Translations under genes and position numbers: made by a program
NCBI GenBank assembly: GCA_037176885.1
Contig: JAWWNJ010000009.1
Span: forward strand, 2,666,001-2,730,000
DNA length: 64,000 nucleotides
Reading direction: 5' to 3'
Source: Favolaschia claudopus
Taxonomy: Eukaryota > Basidiomycota > Agaricomycetes > Agaricales > Mycenaceae
Notes under the pieces: model-generated
Seen by the model: only the letters and a program-made list of their open reading frames with translations
Told to the model about the DNA's origin: nothing
The model's database searches: none
Shown: positions 13,200 through 25,747 of the stretch, piece by piece
Position numbering within the stretch: position 1 is the stretch's first letter
Layout of the letters: the number at the start of each line of letters is the position of its first letter

Positions 13200-16100
13200 A
13201 TCTTCATCAAGATTGTGTAGAGTTGGGTAGAAAGGCAGCTGGCGTTGCCGGCAATACTGCTGTTAACGTGCCTTATTGGCCTCCGCACCTCGTACCTCCT
13301 GCGTCTACTATGTATGGACAAATAATGGGGACTTTGCTGTGAGAGCAAATTTCGTGGACCAACAGCTTCAGGGCGACTCTCCGCAGTTCTTGATTGATCT
13401 AGCGGGCTATCCTGAATACCCGAGGCAACCCCTAGTGTGTCTTATTGGATCTGGGACTTTATATTCATTCTACCTGGCTCGGATCTTGCACGCTTCGCTA
13501 TTTGGACGAGTCTTCACTCAGTCTTGTGCTGACTTGCCCCAACGCAGTCGTGCATAGAATGGTTCGTTATCAACGGCCCGCGTATGCTCGCGTTAGAGAT
13601 ACGTCTCGCGTAGCATGCGGTAGACTTCGGGTTCATCTGCCTGGCGCCATTTCTTGGCTCAGAAATATTACAACCATATGCCAGCTCCTTTCCCTCGTTC
13701 CTCTCGACCACCGCTACCTCTTTGCTTTGTGATGCTATTCCGGTCCTCGGATTGCCATTCTCGCGCTATCCATTGCTGCCGACCACTGCTCCCGACCACT
13801 ACCATTCCCAAATCGAAACAAGATGCGGTTATTTAGCCGTACCGCCCAATTTTCCGACCAGGACAGCTTCGAGACTGTACCTGCTGCTACAAAGCCAGCA
13901 GCCCATATATTGCAGGGGTCTTTCGATTGCGCGCTGAGCTCGCGCACCGCATAGCGATACTTGATTAATCGAGGAAAGCGTTAATGTGGCCTTCTTCTCT
14001 CTGTGGGGGAGAATTTATTCAATCCAGCAAGTTCGAAGCAGCCCAGCATTTACGCTATAGCGCTATCTCTCCTTCAATGAGGAGCTCGCTAGGCTTCCTC
14101 TCCGGGTTCTCCCAATTTCAGATCATGCGTATCAGAGTACCATGCGTACATGTCGCATTTGAGTACCGGACGACCATCGACCGATACCACACCTTACTGG
14201 GGACGAAATTCAACACTCACTTTCCCTCTGTTGCCTCACTCTGTCATCGGCCATTTCTCCGTATCGCGTTCGTTCAGAATTTTGGCTCAGATATTTGGTT
14301 TTCCCTCCAAAATTGATCTTGGCTCGTCTTCAGCGTGAATGTTTGCTTTGACTTGACCGGCGCTTTCTGTTAATGTGCCGTTTGGCGTTATCCTCCAGCC
14401 GGACTGCTGCTTGGAGTATTATCGGCTTTAAATCTCGAGTTATTCGGCATCATGGACCATCATTCCCATTCTTCGACCTCACCATATCCTTGCTTGAATG
14501 GTGATTCGGTCAGAGTACGCAAATGTATTGTCACGTCCGGAGCGTTGATCAATTACTGCTCTCTGCACCAATTTCGGATCGGCTTCATAATATCCACACA
14601 ATCCACATTCTGCGTGTCGACTTCATTCGATCTTTCCTTCCATTCTCTCGGGGGAGTCAGACAGCACTATTTGATGCGGTGTTATTCACGCCGTATTGGG
14701 TACCAACTGTGACGGCGTTCTTGGGGGCTATTATAGGTCAGACATTCGCAAACGCGAACTGATAACTCTCGATTATGGGGGACATTGAAACCTCCACGCT
14801 GTGATAATGCTCCAGCGATCAGAGAAGTGGGTCTACACTCAGCTATCCGCTATGGGGGAGACAATTGCTATGTTCGTTCAGCCTTTGAGCGACCGTTATG
14901 AGCACGCTGTCTACTCTCCGCTTTCGGCTATGGTGGAGAAGTTATGCCTGTCGCGGTTGGATTAAGACACTGTCTGATCGAACTGTTGAAACTGGATGTT
15001 CTATCCTCAAGACTATCGGGTAGTGTCGATAGAGGCGTCTTCCCACCGGCGCTTCGGCTGTGGGGAAGGATTCCCTGCCATTGCCATAAGTTTCCAGCCT
15101 CATCGCACATTCCCATCCCGCTTCACTATCGACCTCCCCCTCCGCTCATTTTTCGCAGTGTCTGCAGTCCATCTGCACATGCGTCCCTCTGGCATTCCAG
15201 CAACCGCTGGGTATCACACACAAGCTCATTCTAGCGGTCTCAATTATTTTCGCAGGTTCTTAGGCTCGGGGGAGAATTTACTCCCAATTCTCGCACACGT
15301 CCTGCAAATTCACCAAGGGCCGCAGGTCTACGTGCTAATCTTGCGTGATTTTCCTTCATCTTTTCACGGCTATTTCTGGTAACGTTGTCTCCACGTACCA
15401 CCCCGACATCATTAGGAGAATCTTACGCTTGCACCTTGGCCTGACTTTCAACTGTTTCGCTATAATTGTGGCGTTTGGAGGTCTAATCACGTCGCTCCTC
15501 ACTCGATTATGAGTCGACACCTTCCCCGAGCAGCCTGTACTCATCCGCAGCTCGGATTTCTATCGCAAATTGGGACTTGGCCCTCCGTCTTCATCTTTAT
15601 GGAATTTCGACTTCATCGTTGCTCCTGGGGCGAAAATTCTTCCGCAGGCTTATTCGTCAATCTTTCTTCTCTCCTCCTCTCTCCCCGATGCTCTGGATTC
15701 TTCCCCGTCTAGTGTTCGCATTTCAGGAATTGCCCGGGAAATTTCACGCTTTTTGTCCACCTGTTCTCCGACGCTCCCCGGCACCAGTTGCATCGATCCA
15801 CCGAGGTATCGAACGCGTACACGGATCCAGGTCGACCATTTTTGCGGTTATTGCCATTTCCGTCCATTTTTGGATGTTGACCTTCAGAGAAAGTTCTCGG
15901 GTCCTATCCAATGGTTCTACTGTCTCCAGATATGTCGTCGCCCCTCGTATTCTCTGCCCTTCGACTCCCTCTTGGTTCTCGATCGCACGACATCGACTAT
16001 TTGGCTAAAATAGGTTCAATGAAACCCACAATTGCAACCTGGAGAAATGCTCTTGTGTTCCATTTGTGAGCCTTACCCTGTTGATACGAGCATTCGAGTA

Positions 16101-16410
16101 TCGAAACCAATCGTCTGGCTCCTCTTCCTCCTTCCGTTCGGTTGTGTACCAATTTATTCCGCTCGATCTTATGATTTTAGGTCACTCTCTCATTCCGTTG
16201 CAATCGTATTCAAGAATAGCTCTTGGGATCAGCGGCATTCACTGTCGAATCTCTCGTATACCTCCGACGCTCACACTTCTTTTCTTCTCCCACCTTCCTC
16301 GTATCCTTCGACGTCCAACTCACTCTTCATCGTCGACCTCACACTCTTTTAGTTCATCCCTTTTGTGGGCAATTCGACTTCCTTGCACCTCAATAACAGG
16401 CTGTCTCATT
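13200..16410. other. 3.2 kb without recognisable genes
   Basis: Open frames up to about 147 codons occur on the plus strand (for example 15570-16013), but they are pyrimidine-strand frames with no domain and they overlap one another. A degenerate motif of the type TCGGCTATGGGGGAGA recurs near 14004, 14773, 14850, 14925, 15057 and 15268. It resembles the polypurine tract next to the LTR-like start at 16420. Probably decayed transposon sequence. Confidence 0.4.
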
Positions 16411-16412
16411 GT

Positions 16413-16680
16413 GGGGGAGTGTTGGGATTCACCACCCAGTACTGTAGAACGTACTGAGAGTCTCCAGAGACCACTCGGATGGATTCTCTACACGTCGTCC
16501 TTCCTTTCTGGGATATCGGGTATTCTCGGCCCGAGTGCCAGCTCATCACCGACACAACGCGCGTCCCCGTTCCTCAGTCGTTGTTACATCCAGTGCACGT
16601 CTGAGGTATGTTGGACAGTCTGTTCATACATTGGGACCCTTACTTACATCTTATATAGAACTTATACTAATGTACCGTTC
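16413..16680 (+). mobile_element. Possible solo LTR start preceded by polypurine tract
   Basis: GTGGGGGAG (16411-16419) is followed directly by TGTTGGGATTC at 16420. This is the arrangement of a polypurine tract plus the first bases of a copia-type LTR. A TATA-like TTATATAG lies near 16652. No matching second LTR or coding internal region was found, so the right end is a guess. Confidence 0.35.
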
Positions 16681-16689
16681 TTTTTGTGC

Positions 16690-17530
16690 CGAATGGGGAC
16701 CAGAACGGGCCAAAGGAGCATGAGGAGTGGAGGGCCGGAGGACGGGGAACGACGGGAGTGAGGTGCCCATATGGAAATGGTGAAGCAATTAAAGAGTCGG
16801 AAGGTCGGTGGATGGGAAGGGGAGGAGCGTGAGTTGCCGCTGGAATGAGGTGGTGGTGAATAGGCGACACGACGTAGGACGAGAATTTTGGGAGAGTCGT
16901 CGCGGGTTGGACCTGCAAATGATGGTTTGTGATGTGACGAAAGCAGGCCGCGAAGGTCATCGAGGAGAGCCGTGGGCGGATGATGTGATGCAGCGGGGTA
17001 GGCTGCAGTCAAGGTAAGGGTGAGCTCGAGAGCATTCGGCTGATCTGCCAGCGATGCGAGACACAAGAGCGGAATAAGGAGAAGAAGGGTCGCAGTGGAT
17101 GCCGTGAGGAGAGAGGGCTATGCAGAGGTGACGGTACGGTAGTGAGTCGGAGGGCGAGAGAGTTATGTGTATGACGATAGGGTAAAGAATAAGGTAACTA
17201 GAAGATGACCATGTTCGGCGGAGCGTAAAGTCGAGAAATCGTCGCAAGGGCGTGCGGGGGCATGAATGCATATCACGAGTGGCGCGGGGTTTAGCGGGGA
17301 GTGAATGTGGCGGCGGCAGCGGGGTAGCGAGACATGGAAAGAATAAATAGAGGGTAAATCGGGATGTGAGGTAAACGTAAAGGAGAGAATAAAGAGAAGT
17401 GCGTTAGGAGAGCGATTAAGACGGGGAGGTAGGGGCAGATGAACGAGAGATGGTGAGGTGATGGAGTGAAATGTGAGGTGAGCGAGAACAAGTGAAGTGA
17501 TTAACATCGAGGGAGATTGTGTGGTGTGTG
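16690..17530. other. Low-complexity region next to the DIRS-like relic
   Basis: Strongly purine-rich on the plus strand. On the minus strand the open frames encode only Ser/Pro/Leu/His-rich text. It occupies the place where a tyrosine recombinase should follow the RNase H of a DIRS element, but I see no recombinase motif. Confidence 0.4.
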
Positions 17531-17534
17531 CCGG

Positions 17535-18720
17535 TTACGAATGGGGACGAGAGAACGAGGGGTTGGGGATAGCGTCAAAGGCAAGGCTGAGTACCCTAGC
17601 ACTGGGTTTCTTTGAGAGAGACGGATCAAGCTCAAAGAGTCGGGTAAATTGGAAACGTGAAGCAGCATCAGCGAGGGGATTTCCTTTGCTAGGAATCCAG
17701 AGTGGCGTGAATATGATGTTGAATCGGGCGCAGAGGAAATGGAACTGGCGAAGAAGCTGCATTGTCGGGGCGGATCGGATGGAGAGATTATCGAGGGCAT
17801 GAAAAGCATTGGTGTTGTCGATTTGGAAGGTGACGTGGGAGCCGGAAAGTTCGGGACCCCAACAACGTAGGGCGTGGACGACGGCGAAAAGGTCCTTGAA
17901 CTTGATATCGGAGTACGGTAGCGTTTTGGGATCCGGATAGAGAACCAATTCGTTTGGAAGACACCACCCGCACCTTTGGAGCCGCTCGCATCTGTGAAGA
18001 TGTGCACTTGGGTGCGGATGGGAGTTATAATATGGACGCCGTTCCAGTTGGTCGCAAAGTTAGACCATCAGGAGTCGAAGGGTGGAAGAGGAGGAAATCA
18101 TCCAGGTAATGGCGGAGCCATGAGGGGATGTGACGCTGCAAGATCCAGTGTAGAGCTTCAGCAAAGAGATTGGATATGTATGGGGCGGACCGGAGCCCGA
18201 ACATGAGGAAGAGTTCGAAATACAGGGAACCCTTCCACGCGTAGCCAAGCAGGGCAATGTCGGCGTGACGAATGGGAACGTGACGGAAAGCGGCTTCAAG
18301 GTCGAACTTGACCATGAGAGAGCCGGGACCAGATGCGCGAAGGTCGTCGTCGATCGAGCGAGCGAGCATATCATAGACAATGCTTGCGTCAGAGTCGGGG
18401 ATGCCGTCGTTGACTGATTTTTCATGAGGCCAGGAGAGATGATGAATTTGTCGAAGTTTTCGTGACTGTTCGCGGACGGCTACGCCTGGTTCAAGGTAGG
18501 GACCGGAAAGGCGTCCGGCGGCGAGTTGCACAGAAATGCTATCTGTGACAGCATCGGGATACTCGAAGGCGCTACGAAGATTGGTCGAGTTCTCTTCCCA
18601 GGCGTCTCGGCGGAGCGGAGTCGCTACGGGGACGGGGGAATTACAGTTGTATGCGAAGGTATTACGGTGTTGGTGCGGGGATCAGTATTTGGGCGGGTGC
18701 CAGGAAGCTGATGTGCGGGG
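17535..18720 (-). pseudogene. DIRS-like retrotransposon RT and RNase H, deleted and frameshifted
   Basis: The minus strand encodes an RT palm: SWPHEKSVNDGIPD, VKFDLEAAFRHVPI, then LRSAPYISNLFAEALHWIL. The catalytic YLDD is at 18097-18108. RNase H of DIRS type follows: HIFTDASGSKGAGGVF near 17960-18007, then HALRCWGPELSGSHV, IDNTNAFHAL and IPSKGNPLADAASRF. Only about 50 bp separate YLDD from the TDAS aspartate where about 100 or more codons of RT thumb/connection are usual, so an internal deletion is likely. A frame change lies between TDAS and the rest of RNase H. The second RNase H acidic position reads D (FKDLF) where I expect E. Upstream (18624-19229) is a Ser/Pro-rich frame that could be a gag-like remnant. 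No tyrosine recombinase is seen. Confidence 0.75.
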
Positions 18721-19320
18721 AATAAAACGGAGTGAGGGATCGCGAGGAAGCCTTGAGCGGCGGCCTCGGTTGAGGGTAGCATGAGGCTTGGGCTCGTCGC
18801 GTGTGCGGAAGTGGATCGCGGCCTCAGTAGCACGGACGGCTGACTCGGAAGCGGAGGCAATTGTGGGTCGGACGAGATTTCGGGAAGACGATGCGCGGCA
18901 AACTCGTTCGAGAGGAGCATGGGGCTCGGCGCTGGTGCGAGAATCGATGGTGGTGCGGGTGCGAGTGATGCATAGGGTCGATGCGAGAGCGATTGTGCGT
19001 CGGACTCACGGATGAGGAGCGGTCGGGACCATGGCTCTGCACTTGATTTGCGGCGCTTCGAGCGCTGACGACGCGTGATGGGTGTCACGACCCAAGTGAA
19101 CGGGGAGCGCGAAGATGTCGGGGTACTGGTCAACAGTGGCGGGGTTGGGACATTAGCGGCTCGAGCAAAGAGCTTCGAGCGCTGGCGACCAGCGGTTGTG
19201 ATGCGAACGTACGACGAGATCGATGGCATTGCAAGCTGAGTGCGCGGAGTGGCTCAGTAGCAAAGGGTCTTCTGTCCATGGATGTGAAGCATCTGAAATG
19301 AAAAAGAACAGGTCGCCGCT
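18721..19320 (-). other. Ser/Pro/Ala-rich frame upstream of the RT relic
   Basis: A minus-strand open frame (18624-19229) of low complexity, rich in Ser, Pro, Ala and Arg. It may be the N-terminal or gag-like part of the DIRS-like element or may be non-coding. No motif is recognised. Confidence 0.3.
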
Positions 19321-19420
19321 GCGAGCCTCCTGTGAGTCGATGAGGGAAGGAAGAAGGACGGAGGCTACCTGCGAGCCTCCTGTGAGTTGACGAGGGAAGG
19401 AACAAGGACAAGAGACGCGT
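19321..19420. repeat. 50-bp tandem duplication
   Basis: GCGAGCCTCCTGTGAGT begins at 19321 and again at 19371. The two 50-bp units differ at a few positions. Confidence 0.85.
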
Positions 19421-19562
19421 CCCATCGCGACGCGTCTATATAGCTGGGTTTCGACAGAGCGGGAACAAAGCGCGTGATACCCGATGTCATCGGTTATGCG
19501 GTCCGGCATCCGTCCTTGTCTTTAACGCTGAAGAATAACGCCTCCACACACATTCTTCACCC

Positions 19563-20840
19563 ATGTTCGACCTTGGAGAGGAGACCGATCGTCTCGATTG
19601 GTATACCATCTCTCACCTACATTACGTCCAAGAATTATGCGCTTTCGACGGTGTCTATAGTCAGTTGTAGTTTCGGTCGAAACACACGCGCTAACTTTGG
19701 TTAGACGAGCCTATTGACTCGCTTCCTACGGAATTACTACAAGAGATAATGGTTCTTACTCCAGACCCGTTTAACGTGGTGCCCGAGAAATGGCTTGCAA
19801 CCTGTCAACGCCTTCGCTCTGTCTGTTCTACGTGGAGGACGACCGTCAATTCGACGCCATACCTTTTTACCAAAATCTTGATCGACCATAAAACGCACCT
19901 CGATCTCCTTCGCCTTTGGCTTCCATTGTCGGGCACCATGAATCTGTGTATTTTCTTTTCATTAGGACGCGACGGGGATAAAGCAGCAAAGTCATACTTC
20001 ATTGGAGAAAACCTCGTCAACTTTGTTTCTCCCTACATGTCCAGATGCAATGAAGTGTTCCTTCGCGGTTCTACCTATGATTCCGCACAGGTTCTGTTAT
20101 CGGCCCTGAACAACCTCGATAGTGGATCGGTGCGCGTTGTCAATATCGCTGCAGGCAAAACAGCACATATCACCATGCTTCCGCATGCATTTTCCAGCTC
20201 AACGTCTTGCGTGCAGCGCATCGTCGCTCATCGATGCGCTATACTGCACCTACCCTCGTCATTGACATCGCTGGAACTTAGAAATATAGCCCCTGGCCGA
20301 TGCATCACATCGCCAGAACTGTGTGCCGCACTTTCGCATGCGCCTCACATCAAGCAACTCGTCGCCATATATGTTACGATACTCTACCTCAGTCGCCCAC
20401 GGATGGAGCTCCCATCTTTGACATCCCTTGTTATTCACTGTTCGACCTCTCAAGAAGGAGACATTGTACGGGCGTTTCAGCTGCCGAAGCTGCAAGAACT
20501 CGAGGTTCAGACGGACGAACCTGACATCTTTGCAGACTTTATAAAAATGGTGTCTCACGGGCCGGACATCGCGTGTGTCAGGTTGAGCATCTATCCTGCA
20601 TCACCGTCGCAGATGCATGACTTTTTCACATTGCTCCCCAACCTTCACTGTCTCCATACAAGTAACTCGAACAAAGATTTGGAGACGGTTATAGTTGCTC
20701 TGGTAATGCGTTGGCCAGCTATTTTCCCTCGGTTGGAACAGCTACAATTTGGTGAACAAATGAAGCAGCCAACTCTTACAGACCTGTTTCACGCTCTTGT
20801 TTCGGTTTCTCCCCAGTGTCAACGTTGTTTCGCCGATTAG
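19563..20840 (+). CDS. F-box protein with LRR-like C-terminal region, one intron
   Basis: Exon 1 is 19563-19650 (ATG 19563) and exon 2 is 19705-20840. The 54-nt intron (GTGTCTATAG...CTAACTTTGGTTAG) is in phase 1 and splits an Asp codon, giving about 407 aa. The F-box is at residues 30-75 (DEPIDSLPTELLQEIM, later LRSVCSTWRTTVNSTPYLF). F-box proteins of this kind tie a substrate to an SCF ubiquitin ligase through Skp1. The remainder shows irregular leucine-rich units (SSLTSLELRNIAPG, PSLTSLVIH, PKLQELEVQTD, PNLHCLHTSNS) but no named substrate-binding domain. Both exons are open with no lesion, so this is one of the few apparently intact genes here. Confidence 0.85.
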
Positions 20841-21867
20841 TGACACCAAAGAAGGTCATCGTCGAGTGCAAACTATATTTCTGAAGAACGGAATCATATC
20901 TACCGAAAATCGATTGATATACAGTGGACACGTACAGGGAAATGCATGAATAACAAGGCGCTGTATTCGAAAAAAGGATTCCCAACTTCTACCCACACAT
21001 GTATGCTTAGGGCTAACTCTGTACCTCTATCCTTGTTATGCTCCTATGTTGTTTTTGCTTTGATGTAACATTGTCCAAAGTGTATAATGGAACCGCGACG
21101 GCATGCCTTTTGCGGGTGCGGAGAACAACGAGTCCAGAGCGGGTAACATCGATTCACCGCCGTCAAGACCTTACCGCTTCAGATTGCGGAATTTGCATTG
21201 CACGAAGTTGGCGATACCTCGCTTCATGCTAGAAGACCGTGAACATGTTCTTTCAGTTGAGACGAGGGTTTGTTTCTGGCGGCGGTAGACGGAGGACTGA
21301 AGGGAATGAGAAAACCTTTTGCGATACTAAGAATTATTTGGCGGAGGTCTGAGCACACATAATGAAACGGACCACAGTCGCTTGGTTTTAGAAAGCGAAT
21401 GCATGTCTACATATGCAATGGACCGGTGTAGATGTTGAGAAGGTGGTCTGTAATGTGGCGTAAAGTCCACCTCTGTTCCTCATCCTGTCGTGCCGACGAT
21501 TAAATGGACCAGTACAGACAATTTCCATTTACATTGTATATCTTTTGGTCCTCGAAGACCTGATACCTTCGGTGATCGAGTGCTGCGACTTGCTCATGCT
21601 GAATCAGGTCGAGGCGATCGATACGCACTGCAGGGTGTCCGCGCGTGGAAACTGAATCGACATGACGTAGAAGGGCAGCGTTTTCGGCTCTGCATGGTGA
21701 TATTGAGGACCTCAAATAATGTTTAGCACTTGAATCGCACCGGTTCTTCAACTGAGCGGTCGTGCCACACTGCACAGATCAACTTAGGTGCAAAAAAACC
21801 AGGGGCAACTGCAAACGTACAATCTGGCAAAACAAATTCTGGGGGCTTCCGAGACCCAAAGAACTCG
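20841..21867. other. 1 kb without recognisable gene
   Basis: Only short overlapping frames on both strands. No repeat, RNA gene or domain supported. Confidence 0.45.
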
Positions 21868-23900
21868 TCATGGTACAACCGAAAGATCCTTTGCATCGTC
21901 AGCCTCGCTCTGAGGAGCGTATGTCGCGTAACGTAGGACAGAGAACAGTTGAAGCCGGTTCAGCGCTTGAGCCTTTCCCGAAGAATACCACTGCGCTACA
22001 TCCTCAAAACTAACTTTCGGTTGAATTAGCCAGATGTGCAGGACATCAAGCCACTTGGGAAAGAACTCAGTTTCCAAGATTTGGGAGAAGATGCAGGACC
22101 GGATTGAGTCAACATTGTATTGCAATTATAAACAAAGAAGCACATAGATATCTTTTTTTGGCCGTTTTGAAGGAATATCCTCGCCTGGCGATGCTGCTCT
22201 CTTTTTACTATCCTTCATCTTCTGACGTTCTTTTGCAACACAGTAAGGCATTGCTCGGGTGAGAAGATCCATCGCATAAAATGCGTAATGGCTGGCCCCT
22301 GCACTTTCTTATCAAATCTCTGTATAAGTCCGTTTGTCTCCAGCGAGATATCCGGAATTGAAAAGAGCGCCAATTGTTGTGCATCACTTTCCCACATTGA
22401 TTGGTATGCGCATAGAGACCTGCGGAGTTGTTGTTTCAATGATGCGACAGTGAAATTCGGCGTGAGTGGTCGTCTTTTGGTTTTATTCCGAGCTATCCAG
22501 TCTGCACGGATACTGGGTCAAACAAGCGGCCATGTGAACCACGGAAATCTAAATCATCAATTAAGTTCTTTAATTTGTAGCCCCTGTAAACTTACATCGC
22601 AAAGCCAATCGAACGTCTTGGTCGTCTCTGTCCCAAGCAGGCGCTTGCTTTTCGACTGCTTGTCCAAAAGCACATATTCGGCCATCAATCCATTTGTTGA
22701 GAAACGCCGTGTGATGCAGTGCAACCATGTATTCCTGATATCGGTCGTCGGGCATTACCGCGGGCGTTCCCAAGAAACTATTAGTCGCAGCGATCAAGGG
22801 ATATCCTTCCAATAGAAGGGCTGGATAAAGGACTATATAACTGTAGAGTGTCAACAAGTCCAGCAGACCTTCTTGAGTATGAATATTAGGTGCATGCGTC
22901 TGGTCCAGGTCAGGTTCTAATAGAACTTTAGTAACAAATTTTGATTTAATAAGAAAACCTACTCGTTAATAGGTGTACCCAATATATGAATATACGGATC
23001 AATAGAGTCTGAATGGGACGGTGTTCGGCATTGGCTAGACTGCCTTCTGTTATAAAGTTGTGGAGAACATTGAACACTGTTGCCTGAATTTGACAGGCGT
23101 TGATGGAATGCAATCCATGAGCAATTGTGTCCTCCAGCGAGATAACGAAGTGCGGGGTGCCGGCACGCATATAACTGTTCTTTGCTGTTAGGATGGAAGA
23201 AACAATAAGCAACTCAGGAGAAAAACCTTACAAAGCCATGCCAGGTCGCAGGACAAAAATTTCCCACCGGTAGAGGTCTGTCCTTCCTGTTTCCTGTACC
23301 TTATGCCAGTCAAGAAAAACTATACCTCGACCCGAGATCGGCATGGAACCCCGTGGCTTCAAAATTTTCTGTTCGAGGGCAACCTATAGCAATCATCTTG
23401 CTGCCGGTTATCACAGTCATCTCTGTAGCTGCAATATCTTCATGAGTCGCTGTTCTGGCCATTCCGGTGGCCCACAATGCCCATTGGCGGTCGCCCCATG
23501 GGGAGTTGATTCAGGCAAATCTTCATGACCCTCGAGGAACGTTAAGGAAGGAGACAACAAACAAAAAGCGCTAAACCTTCTCAGCATATCAACCAGCAAA
23601 GGTTTTGGAAAGACTGACGATAACCCAGGAGGCGTTGGTAAACGGTGATGAGGCAAAGGATGGTGCACTGCGTTCAACACTGGTCGGTTGGGGTCCCGGA
23701 AGCAAGGCACTCAACGGTCCCGCAAAGACGCATCCGTCGCTATTGACTCCCTTGAGACCCATGTCTACAAATGTATGAGACATTGGAGATATGACCTCAA
23801 CGATGATTACCCTGAATTGAGCACAGCCATCGGGATCGCGGAACTGTTGCATGGTTTCGTAGGCGAATGGCGGCGATGGTTCTTGCATGTACACATCCAC
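21868..23900 (-). CDS. JmjC-like protein of a mushroom-specific family, several introns
   Basis: Read on the minus strand, blocks appear in the family's order. They are TNASWVIVSLSKTFAG (about 23600-23650), MTVITGSKMIAIGCPR (about 23370-23430), RWEIFVLRPGMAF joined to YMRAGTPHFVISLEDTIAHG, LANAEHRPIQTLLIRIFIYW (about 22970-23040), and a C-terminal PKWLDVLHIWLIQP / SFEDVAQWY block near 22020-22080. The RPGMAF-YMRAGTPHF join needs a 57-nt GT-AG intron (23175-23231) in phase 2, and fits exactly. The PGTPHF-type motif holds the distal metal-binding His of JmjC-like dioxygenases. The HxD pair is not clearly visible. A frame change near 23340 (after HADLGSR) may be a one-base error or real decay. 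The start is probably the ATG near 23885. Confidence 0.5.
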
Positions 23901-24295
23901 AAGAATTACACACTATGGCGATGTATCTGATGCTTCGTGGAGGGAGGTATATTATAATACTCCTGTTCAGTGCACACGAAAAAAAATGCTTTGAGTGGCA
24001 GAAGCCTGAAGGTTCGGATTTGGGTTCCTTGCAGAATTCTCCACAAACAAAGGAAGACCCTCTTTCCCTTTCGGTTGGCTTTCAAACATTGCCGCCAACA
24101 TTTTACGGTCAGATTTCTAAGAAGGATCATTAATGTCGTAAACATTAAGACGGGGAACGTGATAGATACGAATTTTTCAAACATTATATATCCAAAGGTC
24201 TGAGAGGTATAGTGTCCTTGTTCACCGGAAGGGGCGTAAAGAACGAGATCGACAGGTTTTGGATCCAACTAAACGATTGTTATGCAACGTTGTCC

Positions 24296-24850
24296 CTAAG
24301 AAAAATGAAGGACATACTGGACGACTGGCCTCCCATTGAAGAGGAGGCGCATTTCGAAGGATCTGTTGTTCGGGTTGCGAACGCTGCAATCGGTCATCGA
24401 AGGTGATGACATGTGGATTCGTTTTTCAGCCGCGATGCTTCTACCCTTTGTTGATTTTGCTCTGCTGTTGGACTTCTTGAAATTGGTGGCAGGCGCTTCT
24501 TTCTGTTCGGAGTGGCTCTTGTCGGAACTGCGCAACTGTCTTGAGCTAGGTCCAGGGGGGACCTTCACTTTACGCCTGCGTGGCTTTGAAGTCTTTTTTG
24601 GCTTCCATCGCGCCCATATAAGTGCATGAAAGACTGCAAGTTGCTGTTTTCTCTTTTGGTTTTTCGTCTTCAAAGACCTAAGCCAGAGAACCAAAAAAAA
24701 CCGCAAAAATCCAAAGTAGAACAGCGACAAGTTCTTCCGTTTCAACTTCTGTTTCTCGTCCTCGATTCGGATTCGATTATCTTGTTCCAATCGACTCTCT
24801 TGTTCATGAACTTGCTTCGAGCGAGTTCAAGATAATCAGCCATTTTCTTT
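24296..24850 (-). CDS. Lys/Arg/Ser-rich coding segment, possible N-terminus of the JmjC-like gene
   Basis: A minus-strand frame of 165 codons whose second half is basic and Ser-rich (KPRRRKVKVPPGPSSRQLRS and following). It has the look of a disordered nuclear tail. It lies about 400 bp upstream of, and codirectional with, the JmjC-like gene. Whether it is spliced to that gene cannot be decided from sequence alone. Confidence 0.35.
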
Positions 24851-24953
24851 TCTATTTCCACATCTTCAGGTTCCGTAATCGTCTCCAGTTTCTCGTCGGA
24901 TAGATAAACTGTAAACCTGGGTCATTAATTTTCTTAGCCAACCTGGCAGATCA

Positions 24954-25157
24954 CTACCGACCCAGTGCGCCCAGTTGAAGTGGACTATGCTGTGTTTCCA
25001 AAGCGTTTTTCATTTCTGGCGACAAAAAAAATTCCGCCACAGCCTCCCGGGGGGACATAAGTCCACAGGCTACCTTGGGCAGCACGCGCCAGAACAAACG
25101 GTCCAGTTTGCCCAACGGATGGTCAAGGTCGACAATGTGACCATTGCCAGACGCCAA
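24954..25157 (-). CDS. Hypothetical exon, minus strand
   Basis: A frame encoding ASGNGHIVDLDHPLGKLDRL and MSPREAVAEFFLSPEMK has strongly protein-like composition and is continuous with the general minus-strand coding run of 21.9-26.3 kb. No domain recognised. Confidence 0.35.
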   Translation of the reverse strand: MASGNGHIVDLDHPLGKLDRLFWRVLPKVACGLMSPREAVAEFFLSPEMKNALETQHSPLQLGALGR

Positions 25158-25159
25158 CC

Positions 25160-25745
25160 ACGTCTAGTGGTCTCGTTACAATGGGTATTAAATTGAAAGG
25201 ATGACAAGCTCACATGGAATATGGATGTTCCGGGATTATATACAGATTGTGCGTAGTTCTGACCGCTCAATAGGTAAATCGGAGAGATTGCTACGGCCAC
25301 CGCTAGCGTCGCAGGTATTCCAAGAGATTCGGATTAGGTAACACCGCTTGCACTTCGTTTCTGGCTATGGAAGGGTCTTTTTCCCTCGCTTGGCTTAATC
25401 TAGTCAGCGTCTGATTGCCTCTGCAAAGAAGAAGTAACTGACGACCATGCTAAGTCAACTACATTTTCCGAACTGAGTTCCATGATACCCTGTATATGCA
25501 TTGTGTTGGTGACAAAAGCATTTGACTTTGTTAACACTGACGTTTTGGATCGCACGAAGCATAAAAGCCGCCTGAGTTACATTGTAAACGGGCAACATCT
25601 CCAGGGACGGATAAATTGTTCAAAGTCGATAGTACTTTGAGTACGCCCGCTTGTTCTTGCTGTTGAACTGCGCTGTTCTTCATACGGTTCCCTTCGTCGT
25701 GAAGTTTAACAGCCTTTGATAAAACCTCGTGCCATTTGTTGTTTT
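25160..25745. other. Intergenic or intronic, nothing recognised
   Basis: No coding frame supported in this AT-rich stretch. Confidence 0.4.
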
Positions 25746-25747
25746 TT

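Noticed and set aside
16066..16761. 231-codon plus-strand frame crossing an LTR-like start
   Set aside because: Ser/Leu/Thr-rich text from a pyrimidine-rich strand, no motif, and it overlaps other equally long frames. Probably chance.
17163..17507. Possible tyrosine recombinase downstream of the DIRS-like RNase H
   Set aside because: The position is right but the text is low complexity and no R...HxxR...Y pattern was found.
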